Assembly: GCA_035275625.1 (NCBI GenBank)
Contig: DATEMK010000257.1
Span: forward strand, 1-15,187
Reading direction: 5' to 3'
From: DATEMK01 sp035275625
GTDB lineage: Bacteria; Bacteroidota; Bacteroidia; AKYH767-A; OLB10
Length of the DNA: 15,187 nucleotides
Made by a program: the position numbers and the translations under genes. This document shows positions 1-7,488 of the stretch, piece by piece. Position 1 is the stretch's first letter; the number at the start of each line of letters is the position of its first letter. Under the pieces are notes generated by a model. That model was not told where the DNA came from, searched no databases, and saw only the letters and a list, made by a program, of their open reading frames with translations.

Positions 1-35
1 TTAAAGTGCTTCGGGATTTTTATTTGCCGGATCAA

Positions 36-65
36 TTTGCCAATATCAAAATTTGTCTATTTTTG
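36..65 (+). promoter_or_regulatory. Bacteroidota-type promoter for tRNA-Asp
   Basis: TTTG at 36-39 and TATTTTTG at 58-65 match the -33 and -7 elements (TTTG, about 19 bases, TAnnTTTG) used by the primary sigma factor of Bacteroidota. The spacer is 18 bases. Transcription would begin at about 70-72, some 12-14 bases before the mature tRNA. Both elements match the consensus and sit in the right place, so this is the best promoter in the window. Confidence 0.7.
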
Positions 66-83
66 CCGTCCCAAAATTAAAAC

Positions 84-157
84 GGTTCGGTAGTTCAGCT
101 GGTTAGAATACATGCCTGTCACGCATGGGGTCGCGGGTTCGAGCCCCGTCCCGACCG
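84..157 (+). tRNA. tRNA-Asp (anticodon GUC)
   Basis: The cloverleaf can be drawn by hand. The acceptor strands are 84-90 and 150-156, the D stem GTTC (93-96) pairs with GAAT, and the anticodon stem CATGC (111-115) pairs with GCATG (123-127). The loop CTGTCAC puts anticodon GTC at 118-120, which reads Asp codons. The T stem GCGGG/CCCGT carries loop TTCGAGC, and the discriminator base is G157. No CCA is encoded, so it would be added after transcription. The acceptor stem has a T87-G153 wobble and an apparent C88-C152 mismatch (position 5-68), which is unusual. A Bacteroidota promoter precedes the gene and a terminator follows it, so it is a single-gene transcription unit. Confidence 0.95.
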
Positions 158-174
158 CAACCATAAATCGAAGA

Positions 175-210
175 CCCTTGCAAATGAATAATTTGCGAGG
201 GTTTTGATTT
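175..210 (+). terminator. Rho-independent terminator of tRNA-Asp
   Basis: An 11-bp stem pairs 175-185 (CCCTTGCAAAT) with 191-201 (ATTTGCGAGGG), with one T-G wobble and a 5-base loop (GAATA). A T-rich tract (TTTTGATTT) follows. It starts 17 bases after the tRNA, so it should end the tRNA transcript. Confidence 0.85.
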
Positions 211-213
211 TTC

Positions 214-235
214 AGGTAAAACATAGGTAAAACAT
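214..235 (+). repeat. 11-bp tandem direct repeat beside the tRNA
   Basis: AGGTAAAACAT occurs twice back to back (214-224 and 225-235), directly after the tRNA terminator. Short direct repeats beside a tRNA 3' end can be integrase arm sites or scars of an integrated element, but no integrase is visible in the window. The function is unknown. Confidence 0.6.
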
Positions 236-434
236 TCCTGACTTTTGCAGTAATCCCTAATAAATGATTTATTTTTATTGCAGTCATTTTCTTTAAAAAA
301 GCACTTATTCGCAGTTGAATGCAAATAAAATGAATCTTATTAAACAATCAGAGTAATATTAGAAAAATTACCAAACTCTAAGTTAAAAATACTATCTTTT
401 CTCTCACTTTTGTTTTTCAATGATCAATTTTTGA

Positions 435-647
435 TAACCTCTTTCGAATAAAAATTATAAAAAATTTAAAGAATCAAAAGTTCAATGAGTTAAGAATAAT
501 GAATACTCTAAAGCAAAAGGTAGTTCAAAAAATATCCTTTCTCATAATAAAATTGAAATTGATCTCACCATGATGTCACAAGGAATTTATTTTTTACAAT
601 AGAGTGGCAGAGTGGGCGCCTTTACAAAGAAGCTCACGGTTCAATAA
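435..647 (+). pseudogene. Decayed T9SS type A sorting-domain remnant
   Basis: The tail of a lost T9SS cargo gene can be pieced together across frames. One frame gives KNLKNQKFNELRIMNTLKQK (from about 460 to 510). After a frameshift near 535-545, another frame gives HNKIEIDLTMMSQGIYFLQ. That is followed by an in-frame TAG (600-602), then SGRVGAFTKKLTVQ and a final TAA (645-647). The beta-strand pattern, the GIYF[LV] motif and the KK-hydrophobic end are those of the type A sorting domain. An earlier shift near 450 is also likely, because PLSNK in another frame fits the start of the domain. No upstream body of the protein remains between the tRNA and this tail. Several lesions are present, so a single sequencing error does not explain it. 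Confidence 0.75.
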
Positions 648-874
648 AATCATGGTTGTTTCCTTTTGTCCACTTCCCTGCTTAACTTGTCAATTTTTAC
701 GCCAGCATTTTTCCTTTAATGGTTCTTTCTTTTGAAAATTTTCTAAAATTAATTTCAGAATTGACATGGAAATAGAAGAAATAGATTCTTATAAGCTTAA
801 TAAAATTAATACTTTTATCGTATTGTGGTTATCGCAGTAATATTTTATTATTGCCACAATCACAATACTAACTC
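648..874. other. AT-rich gap between two pseudogenes
   Basis: I see no supported gene here. The only start-to-stop reading of note is a 25-codon minus-strand ORF (767 to 690), rich in Lys and Glu, with nothing recognisable. The right end (820-868) holds the inverted repeat GTATTGTG / CACAATAC (820-827 and 861-868), and CACAAT is repeated twice in tandem at 855-866. It could be a leader or operator of the broken gene that follows, but there is no independent support. Confidence 0.4.
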
Positions 875-1102
875 ATGAAAAGAATTCTGTTACTGCTGTT
901 TGCCCTATTTACTTTATTTCAATGTCACAGCCAAATCAGCCTCACCGTATTACGTTTGGACGGTGTTGATGATTATGTTCAAATTCCCTTTCCTTCTGCT
1001 TTTTATAGCGTAGTAGGAACACCGGTTTACAGTAGAAGCCCGGATTAGAGCTGATGGAATTAATCAAAAGGTTTTATAGCTAGTCAAAACAACTTAAAAG
1101 AA
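875..1102 (+). pseudogene. Truncated LamG-like secreted protein, frameshifted
   Basis: The ATG at 875 opens a typical signal peptide (MKRILLLLFALFTLFQCHSQ). It is followed by LRLDGVDDYVQIPF, the opening strand of the laminin-G / concanavalin A-like fold common in Bacteroidota surface proteins. The frame ends at TAG 1046-1048. In the frame that passes through 1026, the expected continuation FTVEARIRADGINQKV appears, so a frameshift lies near 1015-1025. A second shift restores IASQNNLKESVM at about 1076-1111. The rest of the fold and any sorting domain are gone. The next remnant starts at once, so this is a gene fragment and not a functional short protein. Confidence 0.75.
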
Positions 1103-1108
1103 AGTGTT

Positions 1109-1386
1109 ATGAAAAAAAATATTTTTTATATTGGTAGTTTACTTGTTTCTTCAAATTCACTCTCTCAGCTTAGTTTAAACGGATTGTACTTTACAGGAGG
1201 ATCACAGCAAATTGTAACAGTTCCCAATTATTCCAATACAATTGATACCGGTAATTTCACCATTGAAGCATGGATAAAAGACAAACTGTTGTAATTAAAG
1301 AATCAAATCTTGCAAAAGGTATTTATTACCTGGAAGCACGAATTAATAATGAAGTGATAAAAAAGAAAATTAATATTCTGAAATAA
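1109..1386 (+). pseudogene. LamG N-terminus joined to T9SS tail by internal deletion
   Basis: An intact frame from 1109 to 1294 encodes a signal peptide and then SLNGLYFTGGSQQIVTVPNY and TGNFTIEAWIK. This is the first part of a LamG/ConA-like domain and is paralogous to the remnant just upstream. It stops at 1294. Another frame, from about 1279 to 1386, reads VVIKESNLAKGIYYLEAR and ends KKKINILK before TAA 1384-1386. That is the last part of a T9SS type A sorting domain. Start and end of a cargo gene are therefore present, but the middle has been deleted and the junction near 1275-1290 is out of frame. The 61-residue open frame would be secreted but lacks most of the fold, so I treat it as dead. 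Confidence 0.75.
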
Positions 1387-1433
1387 CAGACTTTTGTTTG
1401 CAATTTATTATTTAATCAATACTGTACCCAATC

Positions 1434-1441
1434 TAATTTTG
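1434..1441 (+). promoter_or_regulatory. Possible -7 element upstream of the 1710-aa gene
   Basis: TAATTTTG matches the Bacteroidota -7 consensus TAnnTTTG and lies 16 bases before the start codon at 1458. No TTG or TTTG is present at the expected distance upstream (the nearest TTTG, 1397-1400, is 33 bases away). The leader would also be very short. This is a weak candidate that may be chance in AT-rich DNA. Confidence 0.3.
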
Positions 1442-1457
1442 AAACCTAAAAAATAAA

Positions 1458-4400
1458 ATGAAAATGAAACTAACAATCTGTAAGGTGTTGCTTGCATCAG
1501 CTACCTGTTTAGCATTCCAGATGAATGTAAAAGCTCAAACTTGGACTCAGCTTGGACCCGGAGGTGGAGGTCAGGTAAGAGCCATATACGCGGACTTAAA
1601 TTCGAGCGGAAATTATGACTTTTATTTAGGCTCTGATGTCGCAGGTGTTTGGAAGGCACCGGATATTGCGCCAGCCTCTATTTCAGATTTAAATGAATAT
1701 TCATACCAATATATCAGCAACCATGAAATAATGCGCTTTGTCAATAAATTTTATCATCCCTCTTCATATAATTCAGATTATTTATTTGTAGGCAATGGTT
1801 CCGGTATCCATCGAATTGACAGGACCGTTCCTGATGGTGCGATGGAAAAAATTTTCGCCCTGGAAGAATCATGGGTAAGCGACATGTATATAAGTCAAAT
1901 GTATACTGCAGATCACAGAATTTATTTTGTTACAGGAAATACAAGAACTGACGATAATGTTGCCGGAAATGCTAAAGATGCGTTAGTAAAGGATTTTTAT
2001 TATGGTACTTTAACTCCTTTACAAAACAGCGTTATCGCCACAGGAATGGAACTGGAAGACTTAGATTTAACCCAAAAAAGAAATGTTTTTTGTCTTTATA
2101 CTGAAGAGCATCAAAATAGCAACCAAGCGGATGATGAGTTCTATGTCGGTTCCGAATATGGCTTGTACCATTTCGATTACAGCAGTATTCCTAACAGTGG
2201 TCCCCCTATTGCCGGCCCGACCACTGCGAATTTATATAAAGTTACAAGCATTACCCCGGTATACAACGATCCAAACCTGTTATTAATTACAATATACGGT
2301 GAGGGTTTATTTGAATTTAACAGAACAAGTTTAACCTGGACTCCAAAGATTTCACCACCTATGGTAGCAAAACAGATTGGCAACGGTGGTGGAACCCAAA
2401 ACTTTTTACCCGGAACTGATATTGATAACTTTTCTAAAATGCTGACCTTGTATGATAATGCCGGAGTTCCTAACGGTTATCTATTATGCACTGATCATCC
2501 GGATATCACGAATTTTTTTACCGGTGTATTTCATTGCGGTGTGGATGGCAACAATTTACCTGATGGTGTTTGGACCTCACTCAATACATTAAACAATGCA
2601 AGTAATGAGTATGGATGGAATTCGTCAAAACCCTGTTCTAATATAAACAGCGCTCTTATCATAACAGACAATGTTGCTGCAAACAATACATTGATGATTG
2701 GAAAATCCGGTGTTACTTTTGTTTCAAAACTACCTGTGACAGGTACGAGCGTTAATTGGCAGCAGATTTATACAAATACAGCTTCAACAACCCCTTTATG
2801 CGGAAACTATTACAATAATATTGGATTAGTCGGCACTTCTTCAAAATCCGTTTTTCCTGACCCCTTTCTTGCCGGGCGAACCTGGCTTGGAGATTTCGAC
2901 AGGTGGTTGTGGATATCTGATCCGGGCACGACAAATTTTGCGCAGGTTAAAAGCACTTCAAGCCTTTTCTGTCCTTCACTTAATTCTGCTAATGGCAATC
3001 CAACATGTACGGGTTCAATTTCAGATTGTCATTTTATTACAAACAACAGTTATGATAATGGTGATCCTTCCCTATATTGTGGAATCAGTCAGGGGTTTGC
3101 TGGGTCAAAAGGAAGCGGTTTTGTTTTTCAACTAGCTAACAGTACTTCGTTGACTTGGCAACCAATAGGAAATGTTATGTGTGGTGATCCGATAAAACTG
3201 ATTTTTGACCATGCCGGAGGTAAATATATTCTTTTCAAAGATGCGATTTCAAATGACAATGACTTGTTTTTCCTGAACAGCGGGACCTGGACGCTTGTTG
3301 ATTTAGGATTTGGAGCTACTCAAAATCTTGCAGACGTATTATTTGATAAAGACGATAATTTATTTGTCATTCTCGCTGATGGCGTTGACAAAGGCGTTTA
3401 CAAATTTTCAGGTCCGCAAGCTACATGGAATACTCAAAATAACTTTGTCCCGCTGTTACATGGCATTACATGTAATAAATTAGGGTATTATTATGATCCG
3501 ACCGGGAGTCTTCCTTATTCATACGTAATCTGCGGAGCATCGGGTATTTCAGGACCGGCAAGCAATCTGGTTTTAATTGACCCAAACAATTTAAATACGA
3601 CAACTGATATTAATAACTGCATCCAACTGCAACTAGGAGTTGATATTTTTCAGAATCTCGCTGTTGATGGAGTAACTTCTATAAGTGTCAATCTTGTGAC
3701 AAAAGCAATCTATGTTGCAACAGTTAAAAATGATGGAGTGAATTTAGCAGCCAAATCTCACATTTTTCAGGGTGCATATGACCAAATTGGAAATCTTATG
3801 AGTTGCTGGAAGGAAATTTCAGGCAATCTGCCTAACAAATCCCTGGTTTTTTCTGCTGCCTCTAACAATACCGGATCAGAGGTATTATATGCCTCATCTC
3901 GCGGCCTGGGCGAATGGAAAAGTGAAATTTGCAACTTGAATGTTAATCTCACACCGACAAATGCTACTTGTTATGGTGACGGAAGCATAGCTGCCATTGC
4001 CGATTGCGGTTTTGGAAACTACTCTTTTTCATGGAGTACAAATCCGGTTCAAACATCTGCCACTGCCACCGGATTATCTCCCGGCACCTATACCGTTTCT
4101 GTCACTGATCAAAATGGGTTCACTTCATCTGCTTCAGCAACCATCACAAGTTCATCTACGAATTGTTGCCTGCCCGGATTTACCGACATTGATCAAACCA
4201 ATTTTACAAATGGTTCAACTATTTCGGGACCTCATAATTTGAATACCCCGGTAATTGTTAATTCTTTTGAAACCATAATTATTAATGGTGCAGATATTCG
4301 AATGTCTCCCGGAGTTTCAATAACTGTTTCTCCTAATGCTTTTTTAACCATCCAAAATGCTTCAACATTGTCAGCCTGTGGTGATATGTGGAGGGGGATT

Positions 4401-6590
4401 ATTAATGACGGTGGAACAGTAAGTATCACCAGCGGCTCTTCTGTCAATGATGCTATAGAAGCACTTTCCAACGATGCTACTAATAATCCGGCTGAATTCC
4501 ATTTAACCGATGCCACGTTTGATCATAATTATACAAGCGTGGTTTTAAGAAATGGAGATTATGGAACAAGTTCCATTGAAGGAAGTACATTTAATTGTTC
4601 TGGCGGGTATATTGGTAAAGCCCCGTTTGCAAATTATTTGACGCTGACTCATATACACGTGGAAAATGTAGTTAATTTTAAAATAGGAAATGCTGCAGGC
4701 GGAGCATCTGCTGTTAATTACATTAATAACGCCTATATTGGTATTGCCGGGTACACCTCGGATTTTGACGTTGAAAATAATCACTTTGATTTTCCTCCCA
4801 TGCCTTACCAGATTGTTAAACACAAAGCAATTTATTGTTCAGGGAGTTTACCAACTGTTTATTCAAATACGGTAAATATAGGTGGTAGCGTTAGTCAAAA
4901 AAATATATTTAATAACTGGTATTACAGTGTTTATGCCCTATATATGAGAACTGTCAATGCTTCCTTCAATGACTTTGCAGACAACGAAAAGTCTTGTTAT
5001 GTAAACAGGACGCGTAGTATTACTCTATTTGAAAATAATTTTGAACGTTGTACTCGTGGTATAGATTGTTATGATAATGAACAGTCAACAATTAATATTA
5101 ACTTTAATCATTTTAATGAATTTATTCCATATGATTTAAATGACTATGGATACGAGGCAATAAGAGTGGAAGGCATTTACTTCTCTTTAAATCCTGTAGT
5201 AACAATTACAAATAACCAGATTTATAACAACCAGATAGGTATTCATTTGCGGTATGTTGATGGAGCAACTGTATCAACCAACTATTATCAAACGGATATG
5301 CCAAACACGGATATTACAGACTACCATTATGGAATTTGGAATGAATATGCAAATGGCAGCCGGATCGGAGATAATATAATTCAAAGAAATGGAAATACCA
5401 GCGGCCAGGTGCAACAGTTTTTTATGAGAGGAATTGCTGTTGACAACAGCAGAAATTGCCGTCTAAACTCAAATTTAATTCAATATATGGGTTCAGGAAT
5501 CAGGTTACTCGGAGGATTGAAAGGAACAGAGCTTCACTGCAATAGTATGAAATTTGGTTATACCGGAACCTACTTTGACCTTGCTACTCTTACAATACAA
5601 GGCACTGCGCCGAATGATGCATGGGATAATTTTTGGTATCTGAATACAGCCCTGTTAAAATGCGAAGGCACTTATACGCAAACGATTGATTGGTATAACA
5701 GGGGAACAGATTTTAATTCAAATGACTTTAGTCCCAAAGATTTTACCCTGGGTTTAATCCAGACGTATCCTAACAAAAATCCCACTTGTACTCCTCCTGC
5801 TCCTCCTGATGATGATAAACGTGATGAGGTTTTTGGAGACATTTTAAACAATGGAGCAAATTATCAGGATTATACAGAAGAAAATTTATATTTCGACAAA
5901 CAAAATTTTTACAGTGAAGCCACGGAAAATAGTTCTTTGTTAAATCTGGGGACCCCTGAAGATTTAACCTACCAAAACAAATATGATCAGATTGATCAGA
6001 CAAATGTTGCCTTGTTCTATGAAGTACAGGATCTGGTTCAACAGGGAAATACTTCTCTTGCGGCTTCAAGAAATCTTTTGATAACGCCAGAAAATGCAAT
6101 TGAAACAAATACAAAAACGGTGAATAGTATTTACTTTGATAAATTCATAGGTACAATAGAAGACTTATCTCAATATGATATAGTTGTCTTAGAAAACATT
6201 GCCAATCAATTAAGCATTGCCGGAGGAGAGGCAGTTTATCGGGCAAGGGCTATGCTGCGAATTGATGTTCATGAGACAATTGGATATTCTCCTTACCGAA
6301 AAAGCAACACGGAAGAATCAAAACAAATGTCTTCAGAGATTCCATTTGGAAAATTCCAACCTTTACCCGCTAAAAATTTAATTACTTATACTTTAACTAA
6401 TCCGCAGGAGAATATTTTGAAAATGATCATTTATGACCAGTTTGGCGAGGAAGTTATGCAGACTTCTATTCTGCCAAAACAGATTTCAAAACAAATTGAT
6501 ATTAAATCATTGGCAACGGGGGTTTATGTAGTAACAGTTTTAAGCGATGGTAATCTGATGCAGACTGATAAATTAACGATAATTAAATAA
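1458..6590 (+). CDS. Giant T9SS-exported surface protein (propeller, SprB repeat, beta-helix)
   Basis: This 1710-residue protein is probably exported by Sec and then T9SS. Residues 1-26 form a signal peptide ending in KAQ. The start could also be the second Met, two codons later. Residues about 28-815 resemble the BNR/sortilin-type beta-propeller, with an opening GPGGGGQVRAIYAD and a GSDVAGVWKA strand. Residues about 826-903 match an SprB-like repeat (CYGDGS, then LSPGTYTVSVTDQNGF). Residues about 920-1430 are a right-handed parallel beta-helix with many N-rich strands and an MWRGI motif at 977-981. A Pro/Asp linker (about 1442-1458) leads to a helical region (about 1460-1630) containing GGEAVYRARAML. 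Residues about 1636-1710 are a type A sorting domain (YDQFGEEV, LATGVYVVTV, end KLTIIK), whose usual PNP turn reads PLPAKN. I see no catalytic motif. A role in adhesion or binding is inference. A terminator follows directly. Confidence 0.9.
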   Translation: MKMKLTICKVLLASATCLAFQMNVKAQTWTQLGPGGGGQVRAIYADLNSSGNYDFYLGSDVAGVWKAPDIAPASISDLNEYSYQYISNHEIMRFVNKFYHPSSYNSDYLFVGNGSGIHRIDRTVPDGAMEKIFALEESWVSDMYISQMYTADHRIYFVTGNTRTDDNVAGNAKDALVKDFYYGTLTPLQNSVIATGMELEDLDLTQKRNVFCLYTEEHQNSNQADDEFYVGSEYGLYHFDYSSIPNSGPPIAGPTTANLYKVTSITPVYNDPNLLLITIYGEGLFEFNRTSLTWTPKISPPMVAKQIGNGGGTQNFLPGTDIDNFSKMLTLYDNAGVPNGYLLCTDHPDITNFFTGVFHCGVDGNNLPDGVWTSLNTLNNASNEYGWNSSKPCSNINSALIITDNVAANNTLMIGKSGVTFVSKLPVTGTSVNWQQIYTNTASTTPLCGNYYNNIGLVGTSSKSVFPDPFLAGRTWLGDFDRWLWISDPGTTNFAQVKSTSSLFCPSLNSANGNPTCTGSISDCHFITNNSYDNGDPSLYCGISQGFAGSKGSGFVFQLANSTSLTWQPIGNVMCGDPIKLIFDHAGGKYILFKDAISNDNDLFFLNSGTWTLVDLGFGATQNLADVLFDKDDNLFVILADGVDKGVYKFSGPQATWNTQNNFVPLLHGITCNKLGYYYDPTGSLPYSYVICGASGISGPASNLVLIDPNNLNTTTDINNCIQLQLGVDIFQNLAVDGVTSISVNLVTKAIYVATVKNDGVNLAAKSHIFQGAYDQIGNLMSCWKEISGNLPNKSLVFSAASNNTGSEVLYASSRGLGEWKSEICNLNVNLTPTNATCYGDGSIAAIADCGFGNYSFSWSTNPVQTSATATGLSPGTYTVSVTDQNGFTSSASATITSSSTNCCLPGFTDIDQTNFTNGSTISGPHNLNTPVIVNSFETIIINGADIRMSPGVSITVSPNAFLTIQNASTLSACGDMWRGIINDGGTVSITSGSSVNDAIEALSNDATNNPAEFHLTDATFDHNYTSVVLRNGDYGTSSIEGSTFNCSGGYIGKAPFANYLTLTHIHVENVVNFKIGNAAGGASAVNYINNAYIGIAGYTSDFDVENNHFDFPPMPYQIVKHKAIYCSGSLPTVYSNTVNIGGSVSQKNIFNNWYYSVYALYMRTVNASFNDFADNEKSCYVNRTRSITLFENNFERCTRGIDCYDNEQSTININFNHFNEFIPYDLNDYGYEAIRVEGIYFSLNPVVTITNNQIYNNQIGIHLRYVDGATVSTNYYQTDMPNTDITDYHYGIWNEYANGSRIGDNIIQRNGNTSGQVQQFFMRGIAVDNSRNCRLNSNLIQYMGSGIRLLGGLKGTELHCNSMKFGYTGTYFDLATLTIQGTAPNDAWDNFWYLNTALLKCEGTYTQTIDWYNRGTDFNSNDFSPKDFTLGLIQTYPNKNPTCTPPAPPDDDKRDEVFGDILNNGANYQDYTEENLYFDKQNFYSEATENSSLLNLGTPEDLTYQNKYDQIDQTNVALFYEVQDLVQQGNTSLAASRNLLITPENAIETNTKTVNSIYFDKFIGTIEDLSQYDIVVLENIANQLSIAGGEAVYRARAMLRIDVHETIGYSPYRKSNTEESKQMSSEIPFGKFQPLPAKNLITYTLTNPQENILKMIIYDQFGEEVMQTSILPKQISKQIDIKSLATGVYVVTVLSDGNLMQTDKLTIIK

Positions 6591-6597
6591 TTTTTTA

Positions 6598-6632
6598 AAA
6601 ATGGGGATAGACTATCCCCATTTTATTTTTTA
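6598..6632 (+). terminator. Rho-independent terminator after the 1710-aa gene
   Basis: A perfect 12-bp stem pairs 6598-6609 (AAAATGGGGATA, counting from 6598) with 6613-6624 (TATCCCCATTTT). It has a 3-base loop (GAC) and a T-rich tail at 6626-6632. It begins 8 bases after the stop codon, so the gene is transcribed separately from the operon downstream. Confidence 0.9.
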
Positions 6633-7073
6633 ATATTTCTATGTTTATGAAACTTAATTTGATTTTTAAGTTAAACTTGAATTTTTTCACCTGTTGATAA
6701 ATAAATACAGACTTTTCAACTGCAATTTAAGAAACTTGTTGTAATATTTGTAAAAATATTTCTTCGATTATTAACCCAATTAACGAAAGAAGAATATTCC
6801 TAAAAAAACAACACAGCTTTCAGCAACGGCTTTAAGCTTTTATTAAATTTCAAAAACCGCAAAGGGAATAACCAAATTTCTCTTGCTGTGTTGTAATAAT
6901 TATCTTAATTCTAAACGAGGCTTGTCATGGAACAATGTACTCCGCCAGTTACTTTTATTTTTAGTTAGCCTTTTAGCAAAGACTTAACCCTGTATTCAAT
7001 TTTAGTTTACAACTGTTATTCTTTTTTACATATTAATTCTCTCGTTTTATTAAACATTTAAAAAACCTTAATA
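6633..7073. other. AT-rich intergenic region with a long-spaced inverted repeat
   Basis: No gene or gene remnant is visible in these roughly 440 bases. They hold a perfect 10-bp inverted repeat, ACAACACAGC (6808-6817) and GCTGTGTTGT (6885-6894), separated by 67 bases. They also hold a segment at 6707-6729 resembling the sequence upstream of the 1710-aa gene (1386-1407). The promoter of the downstream operon must lie here, but I find no convincing TTTG/TAnnTTTG pair. AATATTTG at 6743-6750 is only a near match. Confidence 0.5.
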
Positions 7074-7469
7074 ATGAAAAAAAATCAATTTATTCGAAAA
7101 CTGCTCTTATCAGCAGTGTGCTTCGCATTTATGATAAATGCCAAAGCGCAAACCATTAACGATGCCTTTGCATCCATCGCTGACACCACAGGTCAGAACA
7201 ATTCATTCACTATAATTATCAGTGATACAACCGGGATTTCAGAAGTGGAGGTTCGTCTCGGAAGCGAAATGTCAGCTTCTGATATCATACTTCACTCTTT
7301 TAATTATGATGCGCAGCCATCATACCCCTATTCATATACAAGGTCAGGCAACCAGATAAAGCTTGGAATAGGAAGCATTACAATTACAGATGTATATTAT
7401 GGTGAAGTCCGTCTTAAATATTCCAACGGCAGCTGGAGTTCCCCTTCCTTCCAATTTATTTCAAATTAA
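7074..7469 (+). CDS. Small secreted beta-rich protein of unknown function
   Basis: The protein has 131 residues. Residues 1-26 are a signal peptide (Lys-rich start, LLLSAVCFAF core, cleavage after NAKAQ), and the ATG follows an A-rich leader. The mature part of about 105 residues alternates hydrophobic and polar residues (FTIIISDTTGISEVEVRLGS, later YYGEVRLKYSNGSWSSPSF). This is typical of a single Ig/fibronectin-like beta-sandwich. It lacks a T9SS sorting domain, a lipobox Cys and any membrane segment after the signal peptide, so it is probably periplasmic or released. Its signal peptide resembles that of the 1710-aa protein (LL.SA.C.AF..N.KAQT). The next gene starts 19 bases after its stop with no terminator between, so the two are probably cotranscribed. 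I do not assign a function. An accessory or partner of the giant is inference. Confidence 0.75.
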   Translation: MKKNQFIRKLLLSAVCFAFMINAKAQTINDAFASIADTTGQNNSFTIIISDTTGISEVEVRLGSEMSASDIILHSFNYDAQPSYPYSYTRSGNQIKLGIGSITITDVYYGEVRLKYSNGSWSSPSFQFISN

Positions 7470-7488
7470 CCTTATAAAACTTAATGTC

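Noticed and set aside
1..25. Possible right arm of a terminator (AAGTGCTTCGGGATTTTTAT) at the window edge
   Set aside because: The left arm would lie outside the window, so the hairpin cannot be verified.
259..273. AT palindrome AATAAAT-G-ATTTATT
   Set aside because: Short, purely A/T inverted repeat in very AT-rich DNA, expected by chance and without context.
57..347. Minus-strand ORFs across the tRNA, encoding peptides with GTGLEPATPC or GARTRDPMRD
   Set aside because: These are antisense readings of tRNA-Asp. They are a well-known spurious class in databases and carry no independent coding signal.
690..767. Minus-strand 25-codon ORF between the pseudogenes
   Set aside because: Too short, no recognisable domain and no promoter; treated as chance.
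5770..6114. Minus-strand ORF of 114 codons inside the 1710-aa gene
   Set aside because: Shadow of a long, well-supported coding frame; its sequence shows no domain, signal peptide or leader.
7390..7488. N-terminal extension of the giant starting at 7390
   Set aside because: It overlaps the small secreted gene in another frame and would bury the signal peptide. The ATG at 7489 opens a proper signal peptide.
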